Shown here: piece after piece, positions 37,454-46,090 of the stretch
Numbering within the stretch: position 1 is the stretch's first letter
Layout: every line of letters starts with the position of its first letter
Assembly (NCBI RefSeq): GCF_002157875.1
Contig: NZ_CP021376.1
Location: 2,830,501-2,894,500 of the forward strand
Source of the DNA: Oceanisphaera avium
GTDB lineage: Bacteria; Pseudomonadota; Gammaproteobacteria; Enterobacterales; Aeromonadaceae
DNA length: 64,000 bases
Reading direction: 5' to 3'
Position numbers and translations under genes: made by a program
Notes under the pieces: generated by a model
Seen by the model: the letters and a program-made list of their open reading frames with translations, nothing else
Database searches by the model: none
What the model was told of the DNA's origin: nothing

Positions 37454-37630
37454 TATATAAATCATTTTTTTATGCTTAAGGCGTCATGTTCAGTCACAGT
37501 CGTCACTTGCTTTTATAGCCGTTAACGTAACAATGGTGAGTTAAAAAGGGTGCCTAACAAAGGGTATTTAATGAGGCAGTGGCGCTTACGCGGTGAGTTA
37601 AGGCTGCTTAAAAATGGATTAAGGAAAAAA

Positions 37631-38236
37631 ATGACACAAGATACGACTAGTCGTTTAGCCCAAGTACTAGCGCTAATCGATGAAGAGAATAAGCAAGACC
37701 CTAATCAAGAACTAGCGCACGGCCAGAGCTGGCCTAAAGAATACTTATATGGCCTGCGCATGACTGAGCAACAAAGGGCTTTTGTGCCGAATGCCGATGA
37801 GTTGTTACAAATTGCTTGTCGGGCCCAACACATTAAACGCTGGAGCATAGCGCGCGCCAGTTACCCCATGAACAGAGCCGGTTATCATCAATGGCGCAGT
37901 GACTTAGGTGCCTTTCATGGTGAGTTAACGGCGCAGTTGATGGCCAAGGTGGGTTATAGCTTGGCTGAGCAAAGCACAGTGAAAAATTTATTATTAAAAA
38001 AGCAGCTTAAGCAAGACCCTCAAGCACAAGCACTAGAAGATGTTATTTGTTTAGTTTTTTTACGCTACTATTTGGCCGACTTTGCCCAACGCCACAGTGA
38101 AGAAAAGATAGTGAGTATTATCAAGAAAACCTGGCGGAAAATGTCTGCTTCTGGTCAAGCGGCGGCGCTAGAGTTGCCATTAAGTGACGAGGTGACTGCC
38201 CTGGTCGCCAAAGCCTTAGCCTGTAGTGAAGAGTAA
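37631..38236 (+). CDS. DUF4202 family protein
   Basis: A 201-residue cytoplasmic protein of the DUF4202 family, whose function is unknown to me. Recognisable stretches are R-L-A-Q-V-L-A-L-I-D-E-E-N, W-P-K-E-Y-L-Y-G-L-R-M, A-C-R-A-Q-H-I-K-R-W and Y-H-Q-W-R-S-D-L, with scattered conserved-looking His, Arg and Asp residues suggestive of an enzyme. The start at 37631 has AAGGAA immediately upstream and gives the family length; the frame from 37550 would add 27 basic residues without support. It is divergent from hmp. Confidence 0.82.
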   Translation: MTQDTTSRLAQVLALIDEENKQDPNQELAHGQSWPKEYLYGLRMTEQQRAFVPNADELLQIACRAQHIKRWSIARASYPMNRAGYHQWRSDLGAFHGELTAQLMAKVGYSLAEQSTVKNLLLKKQLKQDPQAQALEDVICLVFLRYYLADFAQRHSEEKIVSIIKKTWRKMSASGQAAALELPLSDEVTALVAKALACSEE

Positions 38237-38296
38237 AGGCAGGTCATAGTCCGCGGTAAATGCCGATTTTTTGCAATATGACGGGTGCGCCACACC

Positions 38297-38614
38297 TTAC
38301 AGTAAAAAGAAATGGCGACTTAGGGCGGCGGCAATAATACCCGCAGTAATCGCCGGTAGCTGCTTTTTAAGTAACAGCATGGTGAGCGCCGTGGTCAATA
38401 AAGCGGCGCGGGCCCCAATATCTCCATGAATGGCCATGGGCGTTAAAATAGCCACCAGTACTGAGCCTGACATGGCGGTAATAAATTGATGTACTCGCTG
38501 ATTAAAAGGGATAAATGACATCACAAAGACGCCGCCTAAGCGGGTCGCTAAGGTCACTATTGCCATTGCGAGAATAATTAATAAGGTACCGTTACCGGCA
38601 GTGGTGAGCGTCAT
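38297..38614 (-). CDS. azlD: AzlD-family branched-chain amino acid exporter subunit
   Basis: A 105-residue membrane protein with about four hydrophobic spans (including A-T-R-L-G-G-V-F-V-M-S near residue 22), the small subunit of an AzlCD-type exporter of branched-chain amino acids. Its start overlaps the azlC stop by four bases (ATGA), showing translational coupling. Members with this layout include E. coli YgaH. Substrate assignment is by family only. Confidence 0.88.
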   Translation of the reverse strand: MTLTTAGNGTLLIILAMAIVTLATRLGGVFVMSFIPFNQRVHQFITAMSGSVLVAILTPMAIHGDIGARAALLTTALTMLLLKKQLPAITAGIIAAALSRHFFLL

Positions 38615-39378
38615 GGAGAGTCCTGCTTAGGCTTTTCTAAATGAGAGGTAGGAGAGGCGCTGTTCTCCATCCAAATTGAGCCTAGTAAGCCGCCCGATAA
38701 GGCGCCTACTACCACATGACTATTAGCAGGTAGCCACCAATAGGCCAACATGGAGCAACTGCCGGCGACCAGCCAAATAACCAAAGTACGACTGTCTTTT
38801 CGCCCGCCCAATAACATGGCCAGCAAGAAACAACCCAGCACCATATCTAGGCCTATGCTCACTGGGTCTTCAATGGCACTGCCAAAATACAAACCAATAC
38901 CGGTCCCTAACATCCAGCACGACCAAATGGCTAAACCACCACCAAAAAATAGCCCCAAGGCGCGCTCGCCTTTATAAAAACTTTGCATGGCCATGGCCCA
39001 GTTAGCATCGGAGGCAAATAGCATTAAGCCATAGCGCTTTAGCGGAGGTAAGTAGCGCAACCAAGGGTATAAAGTCGCGCCCATTAACAGGTGGCGCGCA
39101 TTAATAGCAAATGTGGTGATGACTAAGGGCATGAGCGGTACTTGCAGCCCCCACATATCTAGGGCGGCAAATTGGGAGGTGCCGGCAAAAACTAGGGCAC
39201 TCATCCAAGCAATTTCAACCTCGCTTAAACCGGTTTGCGCCGCCGCTAACCCAAAGGCTAAGCCGAAAGCGCCCACAAAAAAAGACAATGGTAGCAACTG
39301 TTTAAAGCCCAACCACGTCTCTGCGGCGCTAAATTTAGCCTGTGCGGCATAGGTGTCCATTGCAGTATTCACGCTCAT
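38611..39378 (-). CDS. azlC: AzlC-family branched-chain amino acid exporter subunit
   Basis: A 255-residue inner-membrane protein with about seven spans, partner of azlD in a two-component amino-acid exporter (E. coli YgaZ type). The family motif is L-P-L-S-F-F-V-G-A-F-G-L-A-F-G and A-G-T-S-Q-F-A-A-L near residue 65; A-I-N-A-R-H-L-L-M-G follows. The start at 39378 is used; the in-frame ATG at 39360 is also possible. No regulator is adjacent. Confidence 0.9.
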   Translation of the reverse strand: MSVNTAMDTYAAQAKFSAAETWLGFKQLLPLSFFVGAFGLAFGLAAAQTGLSEVEIAWMSALVFAGTSQFAALDMWGLQVPLMPLVITTFAINARHLLMGATLYPWLRYLPPLKRYGLMLFASDANWAMAMQSFYKGERALGLFFGGGLAIWSCWMLGTGIGLYFGSAIEDPVSIGLDMVLGCFLLAMLLGGRKDSRTLVIWLVAGSCSMLAYWWLPANSHVVVGALSGGLLGSIWMENSASPTSHLEKPKQDSP

Positions 39379-39441
39379 GCATCTTAAGGGCTGCCAAGAA
39401 TAGCATCATGGCCTACGGGGGGCGAATTTAAGGCGTAATGA

Positions 39442-39483
39442 TAAAAAAACACCGCTTTATATTAAAATATAAAGCGGTGTTTT
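39442..39483 (-). terminator. Strong terminator of beta-barrel gene
   Basis: A perfect 18-bp inverted repeat (39446-39463 with 39466-39483) is followed on the minus strand by a T-run. Confidence 0.95.
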
Positions 39484-39512
39484 AAATGCTAATAAATGAT
39501 TAGCAAACTAGC

Positions 39513-40031
39513 TTAGAAACGATAAGTCACACCCACGGCGAAACCGTCGATAGAAACATCATTTTTATCGTAGTAGCTCATGTATTCGATATTAAGATCG
39601 GTATTCGCATTTAAGTGAACATCTGTACCTAACCCGAAAGACACATCGCTGCCAGAGTTAGTGTAGGAGTTAAACGGGCCTGAGTATTTGATCTTAGTAT
39701 GAGTGACGCCCAATACGGCATACGGGAAAAACACATCACCTAGTGGGATGCCACCGCGTACATAAGCACCATAAAACAAGTCTTGTTCGATTTTGGTACG
39801 GCCAATATTATCGTCGTCGATGCCTGTGCCTAAGCGCAGCTCACCCGAGAAGTTTTCAGAAAATTCAGTACCTAAACGGCCATACAGGCTCACTAGGTCG
39901 GCGCTGCCGCCGCGGTCTTCATCATATTTGCTTGCTAAAATATTACCGCCTACATAGTTGGCGGCCATGGCTTGTCCACCACAGGCTAGTGCAGCAACAG
40001 CGAGAGAAACAGTGGTTAATTTTTTAAACAT
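39513..40031 (-). CDS. Small outer-membrane beta-barrel protein
   Basis: A 172-residue exported protein. A Sec signal peptide ends A-Q-A-M-A-A near residue 23. The mature part is made of alternating strand-like segments, opens A-N-Y-V-G-G-N, and ends in V-G-V-T-Y-R-F, with the terminal phenylalanine of outer-membrane proteins assembled by BamA. It resembles the OmpA-like/porin-family eight-strand barrel with no peptidoglycan-binding domain. The physiological role is unknown. It is monocistronic, with a strong terminator and an unremarkable upstream region. Confidence 0.85.
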   Translation of the reverse strand: MFKKLTTVSLAVAALACGGQAMAANYVGGNILASKYDEDRGGSADLVSLYGRLGTEFSENFSGELRLGTGIDDDNIGRTKIEQDLFYGAYVRGGIPLGDVFFPYAVLGVTHTKIKYSGPFNSYTNSGSDVSFGLGTDVHLNANTDLNIEYMSYYDKNDVSIDGFAVGVTYRF

Positions 40032-40155
40032 TGCGCTTACTCTTTATTGTTAGTGTTGGATATTATTTTATTTAGTGTTGGATCTTCTGTCCAAACTGCG
40101 AGCAGCTTACCCCATGGCCAAGACAAGCCTTGTCGTTGGCAATGACTATTTAATA

Positions 40156-40180
40156 AAAAGCCCGCTCTGGGCGGGCTTTT
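40156..40180. terminator. Terminator of ettA
   Basis: AAAAGCCCGC and GCGGGCTTTT (stem 40156-40165 with 40171-40180) work in both directions; it follows ettA on the minus strand. Confidence 0.92.
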
Positions 40181-40196
40181 AAACAAGGCAATTGAC

Positions 40197-41864
40197 TTAC
40201 TTTGTCACTCGCTTGTACTTAATACGCTTAGGTTGTACTGACTCGGCGCCATAGGTTTTCTTTTTCCAGTCTTCATATTCACTGAAGTTACCTTCAAAGA
40301 ATTCGACTTTACCTTCATCTTGATAATCTAAAATATGAGTCGCAATACGGTCTAAAAACCAACGGTCGTGCGAGATGACCATGGCACAACCTGGGAATTC
40401 CAAGATGGCATTTTCCAGCGCACGCAGTGTTTCTATGTCTAAGTCGTTAGTCGGCTCATCCAGTAATAAGACGTTGCCGCCTGATTGCAACAGCTTTGCC
40501 ATATGCAAACGACCGCGCTCACCGCCCGATAACTCACCGACGCGTTTTTGCTGATCGATGCCTTTAAAGTTAAAGCGACCTAAATAAGCGCGGCTAGGAA
40601 TTTCTAAGTTGCCAATGCGCAGCATATCTTGACCGTCTGCCACTTCTTCCCAAACGGTTTTTTTATCGTCCATGCTGTCGCGGAACTGTTCAACTGAGGC
40701 CAGTTGCACCGACTCACCTAAGGTAATAGTGCCTGAGTCTGGTTGTTCGGCGCCCGTTAGCATGCGAAATAGGGTCGACTTACCGGCGCCGTTAGGGCCG
40801 ATAATGCCCACGATAGCGCCCTTAGGAATGCTAAAGGATAGGTCATCAATTAAGACGCGGTCACCGTAGCTTTTCGTTAAGTTGGCTACATCAATGACTT
40901 GATCCCCTAAACGCGGGCCGGGTGGGATAAATAGCTCGTTGGTTTCATTACGCTTTTGAAAGTCTTGATTTTGCAACTCTTCAAAGCGCGCCATACGCGC
41001 CTTAGACTTAGCCTGACGACCTTTAGGATTTTGACGCACCCACTCCAATTCCTTTTGGATGGATTTTTGGCGGGCAGCTTCTGAAGACTGCTCTTGAGAT
41101 AAGCGCTCATCTTTTTGCTCTAACCAAGAAGAGTAGTTGCCCTCCCAAGGAATACCCTCACCACGGTCCAGCTCCAAGATCCAACCGGCGACGTTATCTA
41201 AGAAGTAACGGTCGTGAGTAATGGCGACCACTGTGCCTTCATAATCATGTAAGAAGCGCTCTAACCAAGCCACAGACTCGGCGTCTAAGTGGTTAGTGGG
41301 TTCATCAAGTAGCAGCATGTCGGGTTTTTCAAGTAATAGCTGACACATCGCCACCCGGCGACGCTCACCACCTGAGAGTTTATCTATGGTGGCGTCCCAC
41401 GGTGGTAACCGCAGCGCATCGGCGGCACGCTCTAGTTGGTTATCCAGATTATGGCCATCACCGGCTTGAATAATGGCTTCTAGCTCGCCTTGGCGCTTGG
41501 CTAATTGATCAAAGTCGGCATCCGGCTCGGCATAGGCGGCATACACTTCATCTAACTCTTTTAGCGCGCCGGCGACCTCTGATACCGCTTCTTCTATAGC
41601 TTGGCGTACGGTTTGCTCTGGCTTGAGCTTAGGCTCTTGCGGTAAATAGCCAATATTAATACCTGGCTGGGGACGCGCTTCACCTTCAATTTCTGTGTCT
41701 AGGCCGGCCATAATGCGTAGCAAGGTAGACTTACCGGCGCCGTTTAAACCCAGCACCCCAATTTTAGCGCCAGGGAAAAACGATAAAGAGATATTCTTTA
41801 GAATATGACGCTTGGGCGGAACCACTTTGCCCACGCGGTTCATACTGTAAACAAATTGAGCCAT
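40197..41864 (-). CDS. ettA: Energy-dependent translational throttle protein
   Basis: EttA is an ABC-F ATPase that binds the ribosomal E-site and gates the first peptide bond according to energy state. The 555-residue length equals that of E. coli EttA. Two ABC domains are visible: Walker A G-L-N-G-A-G-K-S and G-P-N-G-A-G-K-S, signatures L-S-G-G-E-R-R-R and L-S-G-G-E-R-G-R, and Walker B L-L-L-D-E-P-T-N twice. They are joined by the long linker and arm region. The N-terminal A-Q-F-V-Y-S-M-N-R-V is typical of EttA rather than Uup. It is monocistronic. Confidence 0.97.
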   Translation of the reverse strand: MAQFVYSMNRVGKVVPPKRHILKNISLSFFPGAKIGVLGLNGAGKSTLLRIMAGLDTEIEGEARPQPGINIGYLPQEPKLKPEQTVRQAIEEAVSEVAGALKELDEVYAAYAEPDADFDQLAKRQGELEAIIQAGDGHNLDNQLERAADALRLPPWDATIDKLSGGERRRVAMCQLLLEKPDMLLLDEPTNHLDAESVAWLERFLHDYEGTVVAITHDRYFLDNVAGWILELDRGEGIPWEGNYSSWLEQKDERLSQEQSSEAARQKSIQKELEWVRQNPKGRQAKSKARMARFEELQNQDFQKRNETNELFIPPGPRLGDQVIDVANLTKSYGDRVLIDDLSFSIPKGAIVGIIGPNGAGKSTLFRMLTGAEQPDSGTITLGESVQLASVEQFRDSMDDKKTVWEEVADGQDMLRIGNLEIPSRAYLGRFNFKGIDQQKRVGELSGGERGRLHMAKLLQSGGNVLLLDEPTNDLDIETLRALENAILEFPGCAMVISHDRWFLDRIATHILDYQDEGKVEFFEGNFSEYEDWKKKTYGAESVQPKRIKYKRVTK

Positions 41865-42135
41865 ATCTATAGTGTCCTGAAATTTCAGAAAGAGTAGCTA
41901 CCGAGTGCTTGCTGACTATTAGTTAATAAGTAAGCAGTCAGTAAAATATGCAGGCGTATATGGTACTTGCCTGAGCGGGGAAAGCCAGCTTTGGGAGTCG
42001 CTAAGCGCCACGCCACTCGCATCACTTAAAGAAAACCACACGTTTAGCGCATCATCTCAGTGATTGAGCGAGCTAATTTAAGCCTATTTGCCAATTAAGT
42101 TAAGTATGGTTCTCTGGCTGGGCGCTTAAGACAAC
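41865..42135. other. Gap between exbD and ettA
   Basis: These 271 bases contain the ettA promoter and the end of the tonB operon. I see no clear terminator with a T-run for exbD and no further gene. Confidence 0.4.
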
Positions 42136-42558
42136 TTACTCATCATCCATTAAGATTTGCGTCGCCGTAATTTTATGCTCTTGTAAAAAGGCCAACAACT
42201 TAAGCATGCTATCTACGGTGACGTCTTTGTCTGAAGCTAAGACTAAGTCGGTTTCTTTTAAAGCATCAATATGCTCGACTAATATGGGTTTAAACTGCTG
42301 CCAGTCTGCATATTCTTGACCATCTAGCGCCCATGCGGGACTGCCGGCCAACATATTAATGGTCATGGTCTTAGTCTCAACCATGGCGCCGAGTGCTTCG
42401 CTATCTGTTTTAGGCAAGTCCACTTCTAGTGATTGCAGCGGAATATTGGCAGTAAGCAGCAAAAACACCAGTACAATAAAAATAATGTCTAATAAGGGCG
42501 TAATATCGGGTGTTAAAGTACGCCAGCTCGAATGGCCAGACTCCGGACGACCTATCAT
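42136..42558 (-). CDS. exbD: ExbD-type biopolymer transport protein
   Basis: A 140-residue TolR/ExbD protein with one N-terminal membrane anchor and a periplasmic domain. The key aspartate is in L-T-P-D-I-T-P-L-L-D-I-I-F-I, the proton-pathway stretch of the family. With ExbB it uses the proton gradient to energise TonB. The ATG at 42558 overlaps the exbB stop (ATGA), so I use that rather than the frame's upstream start at 42600, which would extend into exbB. It is the last gene of the tonB-exbB-exbD unit. Confidence 0.9.
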   Translation of the reverse strand: MIGRPESGHSSWRTLTPDITPLLDIIFIVLVFLLLTANIPLQSLEVDLPKTDSEALGAMVETKTMTINMLAGSPAWALDGQEYADWQQFKPILVEHIDALKETDLVLASDKDVTVDSMLKLLAFLQEHKITATQILMDDE

Positions 42559-43175
42559 GGACGCCCCCCTATCTGCACCCCTTCTAACTGCAAGTTGCAT
42601 TGGTTTAATTCATCGGTCAGTTTGTCGAGTAGGCGATCTGCCCATAGGCCAAAAAGCTGAGCGCCAGCAATAGCGGGCAGCGCAATGAGTAAGCCCGCCG
42701 CGGTCGTACTCATGGCCAATCCTAGGCCATCTGCTAAGAGCGCAGGAGTCACAGGATCACTGCTTAAGCCGATACTTTTAAACATTTCTATTAAGCCCAA
42801 CACTGTGCCTAATAACCCCAATAAAGGGCTGATCACGCCGACTAAAGTTAATACTCGCAAGCCCGAGTGCAGTTTGCGCCTTTGCTGTTGTAGCCAGACA
42901 CCGGCTAAGTCTTCGCGAGTCGCTTTATCACAGCTTTGGTGCCTCACTAATAAGCTGCAACCGCGCAAAATTAGGGAATTAGACTGTTCATCTTTTACGG
43001 TGGCGTAACTGCCGCCTTGTTGCTGCAGTTGTTTCTTAGCTTGTTCGCCTCTTAGACTGATCCACAACAGGCTGACACTGCGCTCTAGCCAAATAGCGAC
43101 GGTAATGATGGAGCATAAAATGAGTGGCCAGCTCATTAGACCTAATTGTTGATGTACTTGACTTAAAAATGACAT
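42555..43175 (-). CDS. exbB: ExbB-type proton channel protein
   Basis: A 206-residue three-span inner-membrane protein (spans near residues 15-35, 108-130 and 150-175) of the MotA/TolQ/ExbB family. The conserved stretch S-P-L-L-G-L-L-G-T-V-L-G-L-I-E-M-F lies in the second span and A-L-L-A-D-G-L-G-L-A-M-S-T-T-A-A-G-L before the third. It forms the pentameric channel around ExbD. It starts three bases after the tonB stop and overlaps exbD by four bases, so the three genes form one tightly coupled operon. Confidence 0.93.
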   Translation of the reverse strand: MSFLSQVHQQLGLMSWPLILCSIITVAIWLERSVSLLWISLRGEQAKKQLQQQGGSYATVKDEQSNSLILRGCSLLVRHQSCDKATREDLAGVWLQQQRRKLHSGLRVLTLVGVISPLLGLLGTVLGLIEMFKSIGLSSDPVTPALLADGLGLAMSTTAAGLLIALPAIAGAQLFGLWADRLLDKLTDELNQCNLQLEGVQIGGRP

Positions 43176-43178
43176 GAT

Positions 43179-43955
43179 TTAATCCAATTTAAAACGAATG
43201 GGAATATGAACGCGGTGAGCAATAGCACGACCATTTTCTACATAGGCAGAAAAGCGATATTTAGCGATGCCTTTTAATGCGGTGTTATCAAGTGCACTCA
43301 CTCCAGAGGACTTAGCCACTACCCGCTTAATTTGTCGACCTTGCTCGTCTAACCACACCTCAACCACCACGGTTCCTTCTTGGCCGCGCCGTCTTGCTTG
43401 AATGGGGTAGGCGATAGGAGCGGGCTTACTCTTAAAGCTGGGTTGCTCAATGCGCTTTGGCGTAGTGTCTTTCGCCACCTTAGGTTGCGCTTTGGGCGCT
43501 TCTTTAACGAGTGGCTTAGGAGCAGGCTCAGGTGTTGGTGCCGGTGTGGGTTGAGGCTTAGGCACAGGTTTAGGTTTAGGTTGTGGCTTGGGCTCGGGTT
43601 TAGGAACCGGCTTAGGCGCGGGTTTAGGCACAGGTTTTGGCTCTGGCTTAGGCTCAGGTTTGGGTTCAGGTTTTGGCTCTGGCTCAGGTTTGGGTTCAGG
43701 TTTGGGTTCAGGTTTTGGCTCTGGCTCAGGTATAGGCTCAGGCTCAACGACAGGTGGCGCCTTAATCACTGTGGGGACCATTTGCACACTAATAGGGCCT
43801 GGATGAGTGGGAGCCACCGCCAATGTTAAATCTTGCGGCTCCATCGCCTGTGCAATAATGGCATGTACGACTAACGAAGCTAAGGCGAAGGTGGCGTAGC
43901 GTTTTAAGCTCAAAATTAACCTCAAAACATAAATGAGAATGATGTTACAGCGCAT
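43179..43955 (-). CDS. tonB: TonB energy-transducing protein
   Basis: TonB spans the periplasm to energise outer-membrane receptors such as the copper receptor at 15.8-17.8 kb. It has an N-terminal membrane anchor (Y-A-T-F-A-L-A-S-L-V-V-H-A-I), a long proline-rich spacer of E-P-K-P and K-P-E-P repeats (about residues 70-150), and a C-terminal domain with Y-P-x-x-A-R-R-x-G-Q-E-G-T-V-V-V and I-P-I-R-F. The first codons are uncertain: the ATG at 43955 gives 258 residues, but a TTG around 43913 with GAGG upstream gives the usual short cytoplasmic tail. A Fur-like site lies upstream at 43994-44014. Confidence 0.9.
   Translation of the reverse strand: MRCNIILIYVLRLILSLKRYATFALASLVVHAIIAQAMEPQDLTLAVAPTHPGPISVQMVPTVIKAPPVVEPEPIPEPEPKPEPKPEPKPEPEPKPEPKPEPKPEPKPVPKPAPKPVPKPEPKPQPKPKPVPKPQPTPAPTPEPAPKPLVKEAPKAQPKVAKDTTPKRIEQPSFKSKPAPIAYPIQARRRGQEGTVVVEVWLDEQGRQIKRVVAKSSGVSALDNTALKGIAKYRFSAYVENGRAIAHRVHIPIRFKLD
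43540..43745. repeat. Repetitive DNA encoding TonB Pro-Lys/Glu spacer
   Basis: Imperfect 6- to 12-base units such as GGTTTAGG, GGTTTTGG and GGCTCAGG repeat across about 200 bases and encode alternating Pro with Lys or Glu. Length variation by slippage is expected between strains. The opposite strand shows spurious Gly/Arg-rich ORFs because of it. Confidence 0.85.
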
Positions 43956-43993
43956 AGAATACGGATTTTAGGCGCGATGTCTATTGCTATTGT

Positions 43994-44014
43994 AAATGAT
44001 AACGAATTGTATTT
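43994..44014 (-). promoter_or_regulatory. Fur-like site upstream of tonB
   Basis: AAATGATAACGAATTGTATTT is a partial dyad resembling the Fur consensus (NAT-rich hexamer repeats with GATAA). It lies 40-80 bases before the tonB start codon candidates, and TonB operons are typically iron-repressed. The match is imperfect. Confidence 0.5.
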
Positions 44015-44239
44015 GAGATTTTTTAAAGTAAACCTTTCTGTCTCTCAGCGAGGGAGCGCACTTGATTATCGATTATTTGTGGGATTATTAAGGTGTTAGC
44101 GAGCTAAAGCACAGAAAATGAGCGGTTTGTGCCTTATATTTTGTGAGAGCGCACAAGATATAAAAATAAGACTTAAGCTATTTATAGGCTTCAAATATCC
44201 TAGCGCTTATTGCTAGCACCCGCGTTTAAAGAAGGAACA

Positions 44240-44686
44240 ATGATGATGACGACCCGTACGGTAGGCGACATTATGACACGTGAACTATTAACGCTTGATC
44301 AAAGTGCCACCTTAAAAGATGCCCATGATCTGATGCGCGAAAAAAGCATTCGCCATATTCCTGTGGTGGATCCTTTAACTGGCAAACTCATGGGAGTGCT
44401 CACCCAAAAGCGCATGATCGCCACCATCATGAGCTTATTATCAGATTATGGAGTGAGTGCGCTGGAGCGTCGTGAGCGCCAATGCCGAGTAGTAGAAATT
44501 ATTGACCCCGCTTTTGAGTCAGTGGATGAGCAGGCACCCTTAACCGATGCTGTGGCTTTTTTTCTTAAAAATAAACACGGCTGCTTAACCATAGTGGATG
44601 AAAACCAATGTTTAATCGGCATTGTTACTTCGTCGGATTTTGTGCGCTTGTGTGCCAAGTTGTTAGCTTCGCAGTTAAGCGAATAG
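44240..44686 (+). CDS. Paired CBS-domain protein
   Basis: A 148-residue protein made of two CBS domains (about residues 8-65 and 85-142), the nucleotide-sensing module that binds AMP, ATP or SAM. The first starts V-G-D-I-M-T-R-E-L-L-T-L and includes I-R-H-I-P-V-V-D; the second has D-A-V-A-F-F-L-K-N-K-H-G-C-L-T-I-V-D and I-G-I-V-T-S-S-D-F-V. Three consecutive ATGs start at 44240; GAAGGA precedes them. There is no fused catalytic domain, so it is probably a stand-alone regulator of another protein. It is divergent from tonB and possibly co-oriented with the BenE gene, 113 bases away. Confidence 0.88.
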   Translation: MMMTTRTVGDIMTRELLTLDQSATLKDAHDLMREKSIRHIPVVDPLTGKLMGVLTQKRMIATIMSLLSDYGVSALERRERQCRVVEIIDPAFESVDEQAPLTDAVAFFLKNKHGCLTIVDENQCLIGIVTSSDFVRLCAKLLASQLSE

Positions 44687-44799
44687 TGACCATAGCTCTT
44701 AGCGCTTCCAACATAGTTAAATCTAGCGCTGTGCTGGCCTTCATCCTTTATTAATATTAATAGTGCTCTTTTGCAAAGTGCACCCTGTTAGGAGTGACT

Positions 44800-45963
44800 A
44801 TGCGCTTTGCGTTTTCATTTTCTCATCTGTGTGCCGGTTTTATTGCGGTACTGGTTAGCTATACCAGCTCGGCGGCCATTATTTTTCAAGCGGCGGCCAC
44901 GGTGGGAGCGACGACTGTTGAGATGAACTCGTGGATGTGGGCGCTAGGGCTGGGCATGGGGGCCACCTGTATTGGTTTTTCACTGCGTTATCGCCAGCCT
45001 ATTCTCACCGCTTGGTCAACCCCAGGCGCGGCGTTATTAGTCACGGCTTTAGCGGGCGTAAGCCTAAATGAAGCAATAGGTGCGTTCTTATTTAGCTCAA
45101 GCTTAATTTTGTTGTGTGGCATAACGGGCTGGTTTTCGCGCATTATGCGCTTAGTGCCTGCAAGTTTAGCCGCCGCTATGTTGGGCGGCGTCTTACTAAG
45201 CTTTGGCTTAGACTTATTTAGCTCGGTGCAAAGCCAGCCTTGGCTAGTCAGCGCTATGTTGGCCACCTATTTAGTGCTTAGAAAGCGCCTGCCTCGTTAT
45301 GTTATTGCGCTAAGTTTAGTGGCAGGTTTGGTGGTCGCGGCCAGTCTAGACTTACTGCACTTTGACACCCTCACTTGGCAGTTAGCGCGCCCCGTGTGGA
45401 TGAGTCCAAGCTTTGACTTAGCCAGCTTAATTGGGGTGGGACTGCCATTGTTTGTGGTGACCATGGCTTCGCAAAATGTGCCTGGCGTAGCGGTACTGCG
45501 CGCACATGGTTACCAAGTTAACGCCTCCCCCTTAATCAGCTGGACAGGATTGACGGGCATGGTGCTCGCACCCTTTGGCGGCTTTGCTTTTAATTTGGCC
45601 GCTATTAGTGCGGCAGTATGTATGGGTGAAGAAGTGGATACGGATCCTAAGCAGCGCTATAAAGCTGCGGTGTGGGCCGGCGTTTTTTATTTATTAATGG
45701 GATTACTGGGTGCCACGGTCGTGGGCTTATTTGCCGCTTTGCCAGCTGAGTTGGTGATGGCCATTGCTGGCCTCGCCTTATTAGGCACTATTGGTCATAG
45801 CTTAAGTGTGGCCTTGGCAGCAGAAGAGGAGCGCGAGGCGGCGCTGTTAACTTTTATGATCACGGCTTCTGGTGTGGCACTATTTGATATTGGCAGCGCT
45901 TTTTGGGGACTCTTGATAGGGGGCATTATCTATGCACTAAATATGAAAAATAGCCGACAGTGA
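44800..45963 (+). CDS. benE: BenE-family transporter
   Basis: A 387-residue inner-membrane protein of the BenE (benzoate/proton symporter-like) family with about 12 hydrophobic spans. The family segment G-F-I-A-V-L-V-S-Y-T-S-S-A-A-I-I-F-Q lies at the N-terminus, and T-A-W-S-T-P-G-A-A-L-L follows in the third span; A-P-F-G-G-F-A-F-N-L-A-A-I appears near residue 255. AGGAG lies directly before the ATG at 44800; a GTG six bases upstream is less likely. No benzoate-degradation genes are nearby, so the true substrate is unclear. Confidence 0.85.
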   Translation: MRFAFSFSHLCAGFIAVLVSYTSSAAIIFQAAATVGATTVEMNSWMWALGLGMGATCIGFSLRYRQPILTAWSTPGAALLVTALAGVSLNEAIGAFLFSSSLILLCGITGWFSRIMRLVPASLAAAMLGGVLLSFGLDLFSSVQSQPWLVSAMLATYLVLRKRLPRYVIALSLVAGLVVAASLDLLHFDTLTWQLARPVWMSPSFDLASLIGVGLPLFVVTMASQNVPGVAVLRAHGYQVNASPLISWTGLTGMVLAPFGGFAFNLAAISAAVCMGEEVDTDPKQRYKAAVWAGVFYLLMGLLGATVVGLFAALPAELVMAIAGLALLGTIGHSLSVALAAEEEREAALLTFMITASGVALFDIGSAFWGLLIGGIIYALNMKNSRQ

Positions 45964-46020
45964 TAGCCATACGCCCTACGTTAAAGAGCAACGCTTACCT
46001 TTCATCAAAAGCAGCTCAAA

Positions 46021-46058
46021 AAATAAACCCCCGAACCTGATGGTGCGGGGGTTTATTT
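46021..46058. terminator. Bidirectional terminator, benE / rhlE
   Basis: A perfect 13-bp stem (46021-46033 with 46046-46058) has further inner pairing ACC/GGT. A/T-rich ends serve both convergent genes. Confidence 0.93.
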
Positions 46059-46090
46059 GTCACGGATAGCGTAAGGCTTATCGCGTTAAC

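Noticed and set aside
43349..43829. Gly/Arg-rich and Asn/Leu-rich ORFs on both strands over the tonB spacer
   Set aside because: They are frame shadows of the proline-rich repeat; they lack ribosome-binding sites and tonB itself is well supported.
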